A stretch of 64,000 bases of DNA from Cyanobacteria bacterium OH_PDB_230 (GCA_023421795.1 JAEZSO010000002.1:930001-994000); one strand, 5' to 3'. Shown: positions 8,669 through 18,279, numbered from the stretch's first letter. The notes: generated by a model from the letters alone, not told the origin. Program-made: numbers and translations.

Positions 8669-9043
8669 ATGAAAGTCAGCCCGGTATCATTTGGTACTTT
8701 TAGAGTTCTTCATGCCGACAAAAAAACTTTTGATGAAATTCACCAAGAAGTCGGTAAAAAACTTAAAGATAATGGTTTTGAATATAACGACCAAACAGAT
8801 TTAGATGAGTATGTTTATAAGGTGCCTTTTTCAGAGTTTAAAAAAGAATGCCAAATATTAGACGATTTGTATTATACAAACAGGTATTGGCCCGACAATC
8901 CAAGAGTTTACGCGACAAGCGTAAGGAACACGGATAACGGAAAAAAAATACTTTTCCTGACTGGAGAAACTACATTTTTTGAAAACAAGGCTTTAAAATT
9001 AATTGATGATATTCCAGGCTATTACTGTATTAAAGGTAAATAG
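8669..9043 (+). CDS. Small hypothetical protein with N-terminal SFG tag
   Basis: This 124-aa soluble-looking protein has an excellent ribosome binding site (AAGGAGAAGG before the ATG). It begins MKVSPVSFGTFRVL, then has a mixed alpha/beta body rich in charged and aromatic residues (YTNRYWPDNPRVYATS) and no recognised domain. The start is notable: the short SFG element near the N-terminus recurs in the proteins at 29253 and 31769 in this window. The body does not resemble those two. It stands alone after 264 AT-rich bases that hold no other gene. Its function is unknown. Confidence 0.75.
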   Translation: MKVSPVSFGTFRVLHADKKTFDEIHQEVGKKLKDNGFEYNDQTDLDEYVYKVPFSEFKKECQILDDLYYTNRYWPDNPRVYATSVRNTDNGKKILFLTGETTFFENKALKLIDDIPGYYCIKGK

Positions 9044-9045
9044 AA

Positions 9046-9738
9046 CTAACATTGCTTTGTAAATGAAATTTTAAAGTGTTTCTCAAATCCTGAAATTATA
9101 TGTTTTGATAAATCAGAAATTTTAATTTTAGGGTTTATTTCTTTCATCGTTGTTATAGATTCTGAATCAATATTTTCGTTGAATATTTCTTTTATCGTTT
9201 GAGGATTGTAGTCAAAAAGAATAGAGCCATGTTGTAATATGTAAGAATGTTTTCTGAGCTGCGCCGAGCCTATGAGTTTTTTATCGTCGTAGCTAAGGTC
9301 GGCTCCTGTACTTATTGACATGCAGTAATCAAATTTTGTGTTTGCTTTTTTGTTTTCAGGAAAGGTCAGAATTATTCCAGCTTCTTTGAATCCTTCAATT
9401 AAGGCCCCGGAAATTTCTTTGTAAGAAGCTATTACACTGTTATTGCATTCTAAAAGAGTTTCAGGACAGATAAATGCATATGTAAGCTCCTGATCGTGGA
9501 GAAGGCCTCTTCCTCCTGTTAATCTTTTTACTATGTCTATGTTGTTTTTTTTGCAATATTCAATGTTTATGGATTCAGCTGTTTGATTCCTGCCCAAAGA
9601 TACACAACTCGGGCTCCAGCCATATAACCTGAGAATAGGTTCGTTGATTTTTTCTGTTATGGCTATATCCAGGAGTCTTTCGTCTTCTGCCATGTTAATT
9701 GAGCCAGTATTAATTTTATAGTCGTATAGTATTGCCAT
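9046..9738 (-). CDS. Octanoyltransferase / lipoate-protein ligase family (LipM-like)
   Basis: A 230-aa BPL/LplA/LipB-fold enzyme. The motifs VKRLTGGRGLLHDQELTYAF (residues 70-89) and KLIGSAQLRKHSYILQHGSI (about 154-173) match LipM octanoyltransferases closely. Cys139 falls where LipM has its acyl-thioester Cys. It probably moves octanoyl groups from acyl carrier protein to lipoyl domains such as GcvH. Lipoate ligases of the LplA type share the fold, and a Lys is present just before the GSAQ motif, so a ligase role is not excluded. It is a single gene, convergent with and two bases from the preceding small gene. Confidence 0.8.
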   Translation of the reverse strand: MAILYDYKINTGSINMAEDERLLDIAITEKINEPILRLYGWSPSCVSLGRNQTAESINIEYCKKNNIDIVKRLTGGRGLLHDQELTYAFICPETLLECNNSVIASYKEISGALIEGFKEAGIILTFPENKKANTKFDYCMSISTGADLSYDDKKLIGSAQLRKHSYILQHGSILFDYNPQTIKEIFNENIDSESITTMKEINPKIKISDLSKHIISGFEKHFKISFTKQC

Positions 9739-9900
9739 AGTAGTTAATTTATAACATAGAAGAATTCCTTTATAAATTGTATTGGGAATTTTTATATTGA
9801 TAAAAGTTCAAATAACTTTTAAAAACCGCCGAACAAACTTTAAAAGGTGAGTTTTGACCTGTTACGATTGTAAATTACATAAAAATATTTTGGAGGAAGA

Positions 9901-10479
9901 ATGGATAAACCTTTATTGAAAGGCTCAAAAACAGAAAAAAATCTTATGCGCGCATTTACAGGAGAATCCCAAGCAAGAAACAGATACACAATGTTTGCAT
10001 CCATAGCTAAAAAAGAAGGATATGAGCAGATTGCTTCGATTTTTTTGATGACGGCCGATAATGAAAAAGAACACGCTAAAATCTATTATAAATTCATAAA
10101 AAACAGCCCGATTGAGTTTTCTGTAGTGATGCCACATTGTTTGGGGAATACTTATGAAAATCTTCTTTGTGCCGCTCAGGGCGAATACGATGAATGGCAT
10201 GATATTTATCCAAGCTTCGCTGATGAAGCTGATGAAGAAGGTTTCTATGAAATAGCCGCCGCGTTCAGGCATGTTTCCTTGGTTGAAAAACATCACGATG
10301 AAAGATATAAAAAGCTGGCCCAAAATGTTGAAAATCATCTTGTGTTTTTAAAAAACAACGAGATATATTGGCATTGCAGAAATTGCGGATACACGCCTTT
10401 ATCTACATCTGCTCCTGAAGTTTGCCTCGTTTGTCATCATCCTAAAGCTTATTTTGAGATGCTTTGTGATAATTTTTAA
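9901..10479 (+). CDS. Rubrerythrin
   Basis: This 192-aa protein has a four-helix di-iron domain followed by a rubredoxin-like tail. The first iron motif is FTGESQARNRY (residues 19-29, Glu22), and further Glu/His ligands sit in NEKEHAK (about 53) and in VEKHHDERY. The C-terminal zinc-ribbon-like rubredoxin domain shows CRNCGY and CLVCHHPKAYFE. It reduces hydrogen peroxide with electrons from rubredoxin or NADH systems, a typical anaerobe defence. A strong GGAGG ribosome binding site precedes it. No clear PerR palindrome is seen upstream. It ends one base before the convergent TPR gene. Confidence 0.95.
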   Translation: MDKPLLKGSKTEKNLMRAFTGESQARNRYTMFASIAKKEGYEQIASIFLMTADNEKEHAKIYYKFIKNSPIEFSVVMPHCLGNTYENLLCAAQGEYDEWHDIYPSFADEADEEGFYEIAAAFRHVSLVEKHHDERYKKLAQNVENHLVFLKNNEIYWHCRNCGYTPLSTSAPEVCLVCHHPKAYFEMLCDNF

Positions 10480-12141
10480 TTAGACTTCAAATAGCGCGAA
10501 TAAGCGGTCTTCTATATCCGATTCTTCTATTTCTCCTGTAAGCTTATTCAAGTTAGCGGCCATCTGGAAATTTTTGGCCGCTTCCATTTTTAAGCCGGTA
10601 ATTTGCTGTGCCCTGCCTAAGTTGAAATAAGCAAGAGTGTAATTTGGATTTAATTCTATAGCTCTTTCAAATAATTCTATTGATTCTTGAGTATTCCCTA
10701 TGCCATCAAGATAAATAACGCCTAAATTGTTGTAGGCTATGTCATAATCAGGATTTAAACAAATAGCTTTATTATAGGCCAAAATTGCTTCTTCAAGAAA
10801 ATCTTTTTCCCACAGAGCCATTGCACACTTGCTATAGGCTCTAGCGTTGTCCGGATTAATTGTAATCGCATCACAATATGATTTTATGGCGGATTCCATA
10901 TCCTCTTGGTCAAAATAGATATCACCTATACTAATGTGCGCTTCATCACATTTTGGATCTAATACAAGAGATGTTTGATATAGCGCAATTGCCGCTTCAG
11001 GATTGTTCTTTACGTTATAGTGAACAGTTCCGAGTGCCTGACATACAACAGCTGTCCATTCATTATCGGGATTCAAATTTACTGCGATTTGATAATGTTC
11101 AATTGCTTCATCGAATTGCTCTGCCTGAACAAGCGCATATGCTAATGAATTGTGGTAGAAAGGGTTAGTTGAGTCAGTATCTATAGCCAATTTAAAAGCG
11201 TTAACAGAATTTAAAATATCTTCTTTTTTGAGGTATAAATGACCCAACTCATAATATATTCGGTCGTTTTTACCTTCTATTTCAAGAATTTTCGTATAGC
11301 AATCAATGGCTTCGTCTAAATTATCTTCAAAATAAGTTTGCACAATTGTCGCAATTTTTATAAGTACATCTTTATTGTACGGATTGGCTTCAAGTGCTTT
11401 TCTATAGCAGTCAATAGCAATTTCGGGAGCTTCATTTTGAATGCTGATATCGCCGATTTTTTTATAGAAAAGTTCTTCCTGACCGGTTTTTTCTGCAGCA
11501 ATATCGTAAGTTTTTATTGCCAATGAATGTTGTTTGGTTTTTTCCAGAATGTCTCCAAGGAAAGTGTAAGCAAACGTTGAAAATGATTTAGATAAACTTT
11601 TATGCAACATCCTCAATGATGCATAATCAAAAAACATGGTTAAACCGCCAGAGCAAAGATAGTACATTGTTTTTGTAAATTCTTTAAAGCTCGGTTTCTC
11701 AGAATGCATTTTCGCCATCAGCATCATTGCTAAAATTAATCTGGGTCTTGCGGCTAACAGAGGGTTAATTCTAATGGCTTCTTTAAATTCTTTTTCTGCT
11801 TCTTCGTACTGCTGGGCAAGATTCAAAAAATACCCTGTATAAAGCCTTGCGTTTGGATTTTTTGGAGAAATGCTGACTGCTGATTTACACTGTTCAATAG
11901 CTGCTGTTAAAGTGATTTGCCCGTTTTCCCATAATAAACTTGCTAATCTGTAATAGGTTTCTGCAACATTAGGATTTAATTTTATTGTATCTATGTAATA
12001 GTCGATAGCTTCATTTAAGTCGTTTTTATTCGATCTTATTAAATAATTTTCATGAGCTTTTCTTGCCAATTCTAATACGGATTCAGCGTTCTTAATTTTT
12101 GAATCCGAGCTTGTTTCCGTATTGTTTATGTTTTGTTGCAT
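10480..12141 (-). CDS. TPR-repeat protein (paralogue of the gene at 3550-5151)
   Basis: A 553-aa protein built from about a dozen TPR units, with repeated A-Y-x-x-L-G and E-A-I-x-x-Y patterns. It has a helical non-TPR insert near residues 145-195 (KPSFKEFTKTMYYLCSGGL). The last repeats (AYNNLGVIYLDGIGNTQESI and the ELNPNYTLAYFNLGRAQQIT stretch) are nearly identical in pattern to the end of the TPR gene at 3550, showing an old duplication. No signal peptide is present. It is a single transcription unit, divergent from the hypothetical gene at 12338. It is probably a cytoplasmic scaffold; its partner is unknown. Confidence 0.8.
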   Translation of the reverse strand: MQQNINNTETSSDSKIKNAESVLELARKAHENYLIRSNKNDLNEAIDYYIDTIKLNPNVAETYYRLASLLWENGQITLTAAIEQCKSAVSISPKNPNARLYTGYFLNLAQQYEEAEKEFKEAIRINPLLAARPRLILAMMLMAKMHSEKPSFKEFTKTMYYLCSGGLTMFFDYASLRMLHKSLSKSFSTFAYTFLGDILEKTKQHSLAIKTYDIAAEKTGQEELFYKKIGDISIQNEAPEIAIDCYRKALEANPYNKDVLIKIATIVQTYFEDNLDEAIDCYTKILEIEGKNDRIYYELGHLYLKKEDILNSVNAFKLAIDTDSTNPFYHNSLAYALVQAEQFDEAIEHYQIAVNLNPDNEWTAVVCQALGTVHYNVKNNPEAAIALYQTSLVLDPKCDEAHISIGDIYFDQEDMESAIKSYCDAITINPDNARAYSKCAMALWEKDFLEEAILAYNKAICLNPDYDIAYNNLGVIYLDGIGNTQESIELFERAIELNPNYTLAYFNLGRAQQITGLKMEAAKNFQMAANLNKLTGEIEESDIEDRLFALFEV

Positions 12142-12337
12142 GCTTTCCTCGTGAACAGTCTATTTCTCCCTAGAAATAGTCGTCAAAAAAAGTCCTTTTA
12201 TTCAAATGTTTTTTAAAATATCAACTATATAAATTAGATTTTAAGTTTAACATTTCTTAACAATTTCGTCAAAAGAATCAATTTAAGCGATAAAACGTAC
12301 TTTATTAATATAGGTTATAAAAAATAGGGGTAGTTAT

Positions 12338-13132
12338 ATGTTTGGGTATTCAAATTATGATTTATATTTTGGGACGAATAATGTCAGACCGTATTTAGGA
12401 GGCGGAATGATTGGTGGTCCGGTCGCGATGCCAACCAGAATGGATAGACTTCCAGGAATTAATGCGCCTAAAAAAAATGAGAATAAGGAATTAAAACAAT
12501 TAGCCGGAATAACAGCAGGTATTGCAGCGGTAATATTGCTATTTAAAGGAAAAGGTAAAATTTCTAATGTTATTAAAAAAATATTTCCTAAAAAAGCGGT
12601 AGCAGAAACTACAGAAACTATTGCAAAACCAAAATTCTTGGAAAAGGCAAAAGGTGTTGTCACAGGAGCCGTTGATAAAGTAAAAGGATTATTCGTAAAA
12701 AAACAAAAAGTAGCAGCTGAAACTACGCAGACTATTGTTAGTGAAGCTGGTGATACTCTTACAAAAACAGCTGCAAAACCTGCTGTTAAAGAAACAGTTG
12801 AAAAAATTACAGAAGAAGCTCCAAAAGTTCAAGAAGAAATTGTTAAAAAAGTTTCATCTCCTTTGGAAAAATTTGTCCCTAAAAAAATTCAGTCAAACCC
12901 TGCAGAACCTTTAAAATTAGTTGACTTAGACAAAATCGTTGGCAATAATACCGAATTGAAAAATGCTTGGGTGAGCAAATTTGAAGAGGCAGTCAAGCTT
13001 CAAAGAGAATCAGGAAAAAAATTCTACATTAGAACAATTGAAAACTTTGCTACAGATTCTAAAATATCAATAGAAGACGCTATAAAAGCAATTCAAGAGA
13101 ATCCAAGTGGATTAATATGCAAGATTTCATAA
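12338..13132 (+). CDS. Hypothetical basic membrane-anchored protein
   Basis: A 264-aa protein of unknown function. The Gly-rich N-terminus (YFGTNNVRPYLGGGMIGGP) is followed by one hydrophobic segment (about residues 55-66, ITAGIAAVILLF), a basic stretch, and a long Lys/Ala/Thr/Glu-rich middle (about 85-190) that is probably extended or helical. The C-terminal 70 residues look folded (NAWVSKFEEAVKLQRESGKK). A ribosome binding site AGGGGT precedes the ATG. It is the first of three plus-strand unknown genes and 74 bases from the next. Parts of the middle repeat a loosely similar Ala-Glu-Thr-Thr pattern. No homologue is recognised. Confidence 0.65.
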   Translation: MFGYSNYDLYFGTNNVRPYLGGGMIGGPVAMPTRMDRLPGINAPKKNENKELKQLAGITAGIAAVILLFKGKGKISNVIKKIFPKKAVAETTETIAKPKFLEKAKGVVTGAVDKVKGLFVKKQKVAAETTQTIVSEAGDTLTKTAAKPAVKETVEKITEEAPKVQEEIVKKVSSPLEKFVPKKIQSNPAEPLKLVDLDKIVGNNTELKNAWVSKFEEAVKLQRESGKKFYIRTIENFATDSKISIEDAIKAIQENPSGLICKIS

Positions 13133-13178
13133 GTATCAATTAATTTAAAAAGTTACTTAAAACAGCAAAAAATAAATA

Positions 13179-13184
13179 TATAAT
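13179..13184 (+). promoter_or_regulatory. Probable -10 box of the gene at 13207
   Basis: A perfect TATAAT overlaps the first in-frame ATG (13183) of the long open frame. If it is a real -10 box, transcription starts around 13191 and that ATG cannot be the start codon, leaving the ATG at 13207. No convincing TTGACA-like -35 box is seen. Confidence 0.35.
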
Positions 13185-13206
13185 GTTTTTATACAACCGG
13201 GTACAT

Positions 13207-15045
13207 ATGACAAATATAGTGAATTCACAACCTAATAATGTTTTTAAAGACTTTCCACAATACAACGTTGGAAAGCCTTTAAGTGCTGTTGGTGTCAATT
13301 CTCAAGCTAATAATTCAAAAAATGCTGTTAATACGAATTATAGTCCAGCGAATGAAATCGCTTCTGTTAAAGTATCGGATACAGAGAAAAAACGTAATAA
13401 AGGCGGAATAGTTGCTGCCACCGTGGCAAGTACAATAGTAACAGCAGGTGTAGTTGCCTTGTTTTTTACCAAAGGATTTTCATCTGTTACTTATAGAAAA
13501 ATTAATGACCTTATTGATGTTTTGAACAGAAGAATTTATGATTCATCAATAACTAAAAAATCAAAGTCATATGTGGAAAAAGGCCTGATTGTTCTTGCAA
13601 AAGGTGTTAAACATGTTTTATCAGGACTTAAATCAGTAGCCAACTTCAATGCTATCAAAGATAGTACGGTTGATAAAGTCTGTAAAAGCAATAAGATTAC
13701 AGCAAATGGAGCAGATAAAGTTACAAAATTATTCAAAAAATTTGCAACAGATTCTGTAGATTCTGCCTATAACAAAGCGCATATTGCTACGAGTGATTAT
13801 TGCGCTGACATAAGAACACAAGTTGCTAAAATCATGAAAGATGCTTCTATTGATTTGGATCAGGAAGTTACACTTGATAAGCTAAAACAAACAAAAACGC
13901 TCAGGGAATGGCTTGAGGATTTGAATTTCTACAGCAATAAAATGGAACAAAGCTTTAAAGAAGGTTTTGGCAAAGATGTCAGAAATGCAAGGTCTGATGT
14001 AAGAGAAAAATCTTTAAAAGGTCTGCAGGAAAAAGTTTGCAAAAGATTATGGAATGAAAATGGCGGAATTCTAAATTTCAAAGAAAATATAAACAAGTTT
14101 AAAGTATATGTCACAGAAGACTTGAGCTCTAGCGGCAAAATGACTTTGAGAAAAGAAATAAATTCTCACAGAAAAGAATTCACTAACAATATTACTCACA
14201 ATTATTCTGTTGTAAAAATCAGCCTTCAAGAAATTTCTGACAAGCTTCGCTTAGAAGATGATGAAACCAGAAATGTTATAAGATTGATTTCTAAAAAAAT
14301 GGATACATATAAAACTCTTGCCGGCAATGTTGAAAAAATCGAAAGAGATAAATTAGTTAAAGAAATAAGTTCAGATTTAGATGGATTTATCAAAATAATT
14401 CAAGATTCAAGCTCATATAATTCAAAGTCAAAAGCAGCTATTAAAAAGCAGGTTGAGTTTATTAGAGATGATATCTTAAACTCTGACAAAAAAGGAGCGT
14501 TGCAAGAAGTTGTGACGTTAATGAATGCTTTGAGCAAGAAAGAAATAAAAACAAAAGACGGTCAGGTCCTAAAATCGGCTGTGGATTCTAAAATTGCAAG
14601 TGCAATGGACAAAAAATCACATGATATAACTGTTCAAATAAACAAAGCAACAAACATGGAAAGTGAAGATCTGTTTGATAAATTTGCAGAGTTTGAAGTA
14701 GGTTCAGCTCCAAGTGATGTGATAGGGCTTATGATCCCGGTAGCTGCCGGCGCATACGCAATATCAAAAGCTGATGACAAGGACGAAAGAGTTTCTACCA
14801 CTCTTACAACCGGTATACCTATTGTCGGTACAATCGGTACGATGATATATGGTACAACAAAGATGCTTGCAGGACCTAAAAACCTTATTATGTCAACAGT
14901 AGTTGGTTTAGGCTTGAATTTTGTGGGTAATATTTGTGATAAACTCTATAAGCAGTATCAGGAAAAGAGATCTTTTACTCAAATGGCATTGGATGCATAC
15001 AGAAACAACCCCCTTGTTTCTCAATTGAATACCAAACAAAATTAA
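13207..15045 (+). CDS. Large hypothetical protein with C-terminal membrane module
   Basis: A 612-aa protein counted from the ATG at 13207. An earlier ATG at 13183 overlaps a TATAAT and is less likely. An Asn/Ser-rich start is followed by a transmembrane helix (VAATVASTIVTAGVVALFF, about residue 70) and a long helical, Lys-rich soluble region of about 400 residues. The C-terminal hydrophobic module (about 520-590) contains DDKDERVSTTLTTGIPIVG and MSTVVGLGLNFVGNI. That module looks like parts of the membrane proteins at 30501 and 31142. The topology suggests both ends anchored in the inner membrane with a long coiled domain between. The function is unknown. Confidence 0.65.
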   Translation: MTNIVNSQPNNVFKDFPQYNVGKPLSAVGVNSQANNSKNAVNTNYSPANEIASVKVSDTEKKRNKGGIVAATVASTIVTAGVVALFFTKGFSSVTYRKINDLIDVLNRRIYDSSITKKSKSYVEKGLIVLAKGVKHVLSGLKSVANFNAIKDSTVDKVCKSNKITANGADKVTKLFKKFATDSVDSAYNKAHIATSDYCADIRTQVAKIMKDASIDLDQEVTLDKLKQTKTLREWLEDLNFYSNKMEQSFKEGFGKDVRNARSDVREKSLKGLQEKVCKRLWNENGGILNFKENINKFKVYVTEDLSSSGKMTLRKEINSHRKEFTNNITHNYSVVKISLQEISDKLRLEDDETRNVIRLISKKMDTYKTLAGNVEKIERDKLVKEISSDLDGFIKIIQDSSSYNSKSKAAIKKQVEFIRDDILNSDKKGALQEVVTLMNALSKKEIKTKDGQVLKSAVDSKIASAMDKKSHDITVQINKATNMESEDLFDKFAEFEVGSAPSDVIGLMIPVAAGAYAISKADDKDERVSTTLTTGIPIVGTIGTMIYGTTKMLAGPKNLIMSTVVGLGLNFVGNICDKLYKQYQEKRSFTQMALDAYRNNPLVSQLNTKQN

Positions 15046-15087
15046 AAACTGGCACATATTTTTAAATTCAATTAAAATAAACATGTC

Positions 15088-16023
15088 ATGAAGAAAATTC
15101 TTTCAGTTTATTTTTCTATATTTATTTTTGCATCGCCGGTTTTTGCTGCTATGGCGGATGATTCTATTGACGAGGAAATAAGGAGAACATATCGTACCGA
15201 TGTCATTGAAAAAGATTTGCTCCCCAGTTTACCTAAAGTTGATCCGGCTATAAATATCGATTCAGAGGATACCGTTTTTACTCAAAGCAGTCCAGCTCCA
15301 CCTCCTCAAAAAACAACAAGCACGCCTGAACCACAGGCTAATTTTTATAACACTAATTATCAAAATAACGGTTTCGTCCAGACACAAAAACCGAATCTTT
15401 TGCAATCACAAATAGATAGTGATTTTGCGAAAGCATACAAAGAAATAAAGATAAAAAAAGGCACCAGGTTTAAGTTAAAACTTCAAAATTCTATTTCGGA
15501 TACAACCCCCAGGGGTACAAGAGTTACTTTTGTAAGTGTTTATCCGGAAACTTCCAGATATGTAACTATTCCAACAGGCACCGTTTTCAAAGGGCAGGTG
15601 GTTAATTCACATTCTCCTCAGCTTTTAGGCAACGGAGGATTGATACAGATAAAAGTTGATCAAGTGGTTTACAAACGATCATCTTATTACATTGATTCTA
15701 AAGTTGGGATAGCCAATCACAAAAGAATTTATCTTAATAACATCAAAGGTAGGCATAAATACTTAAAAAGCACGGCTAATATGACAAGGCCAGGCAATCA
15801 ATTCATGAAGAAAATGTGGCGAATAAGTGATAGGCTTAGTGATTCTACCGGAGGAATTCTTCTCGTTCCGGTTGCTGTTCTTTCAGGGGTAGTCGTTTAT
15901 GGGTTTAATATTGTCCTATCTCCTGTTTTGTCTTTGTTTTCCATGGGTGAATCGATAAAAATTCCAAGCGGATCTTATTTTGAAATTAAACTGACCGAAG
16001 ATGCCATAATCAGAGAGTATTAA
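15088..16023 (+). CDS. Secreted or periplasmic hypothetical protein
   Basis: A 311-aa protein with a clear signal peptide (residues 1-20, ending SPVFAA) and a Pro/Gln-rich disordered region (about 65-105). The beta-rich domain contains IKKGTRFKLKLQNSISDTT and IPTGTVFKGQVVNS, patterns seen in envelope proteins that set a value such as 'VPAGTVIKG' in secretion-system or peptidoglycan-linked proteins. A hydrophobic stretch near 250-285 (GILLVPVAVLSGVVVYGF) may insert in a membrane. No Shine-Dalgarno is visible, but a TAAAAT lies ten bases before the ATG, which could mean a leaderless transcript. No specific family is recognised. Confidence 0.65.
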   Translation: MKKILSVYFSIFIFASPVFAAMADDSIDEEIRRTYRTDVIEKDLLPSLPKVDPAINIDSEDTVFTQSSPAPPPQKTTSTPEPQANFYNTNYQNNGFVQTQKPNLLQSQIDSDFAKAYKEIKIKKGTRFKLKLQNSISDTTPRGTRVTFVSVYPETSRYVTIPTGTVFKGQVVNSHSPQLLGNGGLIQIKVDQVVYKRSSYYIDSKVGIANHKRIYLNNIKGRHKYLKSTANMTRPGNQFMKKMWRISDRLSDSTGGILLVPVAVLSGVVVYGFNIVLSPVLSLFSMGESIKIPSGSYFEIKLTEDAIIREY

Positions 16024-16163
16024 ACGAGCACTTTCTTCGTATTTATATAAATATAATCTTTCAAAATATTTCTCTTTTTATCTTTTATATGTATGAAATC
16101 TGTTTTGTATGGAGAACTCGCATACAAATTAACAGTCTCTTTAAACTTTTTATAATTTTCCAT
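16020..16163 (-). CDS. Possible small protein, 47 aa
   Basis: On the minus strand an ATG at 16163 opens a clean frame of 47 codons to a TAA at 16020-16022. The product begins MENYKKFKETVNLYASSPYK and continues as a basic, aromatic-rich peptide. It fills most of the 267-base gap between the secreted protein gene and the lytic transglycosylase, and its stop codon overlaps the stop of the convergent gene. A weak GAGTGAGAG lies before the ATG. Length and amino-acid composition are plausible for a real gene, but there is no homology evidence. Confidence 0.3.
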   Translation of the reverse strand: MENYKKFKETVNLYASSPYKTDFIHIKDKKRNILKDYIYINTKKVLV

Positions 16164-16290
16164 CTCTCACTCGTTAAAACTTGTAATAAACCTCTATATA
16201 AATATTCATTTTTTTTTAGAATAATTCCTTGCTCTTTTGTATATTTTTAGGGATACTTATAGATGAACCTAGAAAAAGAAACAAAAAACA

Positions 16291-18279
16291 ATGACTAAGT
16301 TGAAAAAGACAATTATTTTCTCTGTGATATTTATAGCTGTTTGTATCGGATTTGGGCTTGTTTATAATGATTTGCTATCTTTGGACAATCCTAAATATTA
16401 TAGGCAAGCAGTTGATTTTTACGAAAAAAAAGACTATCAAAATTCCTATTATAATTTCAGTAAAATAAAAAGAATAAGTCCTCTGTACAAGGCCGCCCTT
16501 CTAAAACAGGGTATTTGTGCCGAGAACCTTGCAGACTACCCTACTGCCATTAAAAAATATACGATGCTTATACACAAATATCCTAAGTCAATATTTGTTC
16601 CTAAAGCTCGGTATCGTCTGGCAAGATGCTATTTTTATAACAAACAGCTTGATTTGGCAAAAAAAGAATTTAAACATGTTCAAAAACATTCTTCAGATGA
16701 AAATTTGATTATTGCTTCAAATTACTATCTCGGAATGATAGAAAAAGACAGGGACAAAAAGCTTGCTAAAGAATACTTCGTCGGTTATATCTCTATGAGT
16801 CCTAAAGGCAAGTATGCGCTTGCATCTGCCGATGAATTGATGAATTTGCCCGAAAAAATGTCTCCGTACGAAAGTTTAATTGTAGGGGAAGTTTTTTTTC
16901 ATAATAAAAAATACATGAAGTCTGTTAAATTTTTCAAAAATGCTGAATTCAAAAAAGCTTGGCCGTATATAGGAATTGCATACGGTAAAGTTGGTTATCC
17001 AAGACCATCCAGGTTGGCTATTGATACAGGAATTAAAAAATACTCAAGAACAGTAAATCCTGAGTTGTTAAATGAAGCACTTGAATACTATGCTTCGGTT
17101 CTTTCACCTGATAAAAAACAGTCTTGGCAACAGATTTTGAAATATATCTTGGAAAACAAAAGTGCCGGTGAAGATTTTGCTTTATATAACCTTGCAAAAT
17201 ACCTGCCAGAGCCGCAAAATTTGAATTTATATGCAACCGTATCTTATAAATATCCAAATAGCTTATATGCATCAGAATCGATGTGGAATCTCTTCTGGCA
17301 TGCATACGAGACCGGGAATTTAGATACTGCAAAAAAAATAGGTAATTCGCATCTGAAGCGTTATCCTGATGCAGCAGCAAATCCAAGGGTTCTCTTCTGG
17401 CTGGCAAAAATCGCCTGTAAGCAAGGGAAATCCAACGAGTCAAATAGCCTGTTAAATAAAATATTGGTTAAACACCCTGATTCTTATTATGCATTTAGGG
17501 CGGATTCTTTATTGAAAGGTAACAAAAGCAGTTTTGGAACAAAATCATACCATGAGCTCGATACAAGATCTTTTAATATTGAATTTCCTATAAAATACTC
17601 AAATCTTGATATAAAAGATTTAAAATTAATAAATACATTGTTGGGTTTTGGCGATTACGAAATATGGAACGAAGTCGAATTTGACAATGAATTCGTAGAA
17701 AGTTGGTTTGAGTATAAAAGAGGTCATAGAGCAAAATCAACTCTTCTTGCAAGAGACGCACTTGCAAAGCTTCAAATTAAGCCACCATTTAGTGATGATG
17801 CGTACAAACTTGCATATCCTATCCATTGGGCGGCCGATATAAACAAAACCTCAGCTTCTTTGCATTTGGACCCTTTCTTGATGATTTCTTTGATAAGAGA
17901 GGAAAGCTATTTTAATCCGATTTCACTTAGTTCTTCTAACGCGGTAGGTCTGATGCAAGTTATGCCAAGTACCGCTCATTACATAGCGGATAAATACAAT
18001 ATGCCCCACTATGGTGTTAATTCGCTTATGGTGCCTGAAAATAATATAAAAATCGGATCTACATATTTTGCGTTCATTAAGAAAACATTGAATGATGACG
18101 ACTTATATGCAGTAGCAGCCTATAACGGCGGTCCCAATGCCGTTAAATCTTGGCAAGATAAGATTAAATACTCTGACTATGATGAATTCGTAGAAAATAT
18201 TCCATACCCTGAAACCAAAACATATGTCAAAAAAGTATACAGAAGTTATTGGAATTATTTGAATATTTATAATTATTAG
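16291..18279 (+). CDS. Soluble lytic murein transglycosylase (Slt70-like)
   Basis: A 662-aa protein with an N-terminal membrane anchor or signal (residues 5-28, IIFSVIFIAVCIGFGLVY), a long superhelical TPR-like region (about 35-500) and a C-terminal SLT goose-lysozyme domain (about 510-655). The catalytic Glu is Glu538 in IREESYFNP, followed by SSNAVGLMQVMPSTAHYI and the conserved AAYNGGPNAV. It cleaves the beta-1,4 bond of peptidoglycan to form 1,6-anhydro-MurNAc ends in the periplasm. The architecture matches Slt70, at a similar length to the E. coli enzyme. It is transcribed alone. Confidence 0.9.
   Translation: MTKLKKTIIFSVIFIAVCIGFGLVYNDLLSLDNPKYYRQAVDFYEKKDYQNSYYNFSKIKRISPLYKAALLKQGICAENLADYPTAIKKYTMLIHKYPKSIFVPKARYRLARCYFYNKQLDLAKKEFKHVQKHSSDENLIIASNYYLGMIEKDRDKKLAKEYFVGYISMSPKGKYALASADELMNLPEKMSPYESLIVGEVFFHNKKYMKSVKFFKNAEFKKAWPYIGIAYGKVGYPRPSRLAIDTGIKKYSRTVNPELLNEALEYYASVLSPDKKQSWQQILKYILENKSAGEDFALYNLAKYLPEPQNLNLYATVSYKYPNSLYASESMWNLFWHAYETGNLDTAKKIGNSHLKRYPDAAANPRVLFWLAKIACKQGKSNESNSLLNKILVKHPDSYYAFRADSLLKGNKSSFGTKSYHELDTRSFNIEFPIKYSNLDIKDLKLINTLLGFGDYEIWNEVEFDNEFVESWFEYKRGHRAKSTLLARDALAKLQIKPPFSDDAYKLAYPIHWAADINKTSASLHLDPFLMISLIREESYFNPISLSSSNAVGLMQVMPSTAHYIADKYNMPHYGVNSLMVPENNIKIGSTYFAFIKKTLNDDDLYAVAAYNGGPNAVKSWQDKIKYSDYDEFVENIPYPETKTYVKKVYRSYWNYLNIYNY

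Noticed and set aside
9780..9900. PerR-type box before rubrerythrin
   Set aside because: No TTATAAT-like palindrome of the right spacing; only generic AT-rich DNA.
16263..16298. Eleven-codon frame before the lytic transglycosylase
   Set aside because: It overlaps the transglycosylase start and has no regulatory amino-acid pattern, so it is probably chance.
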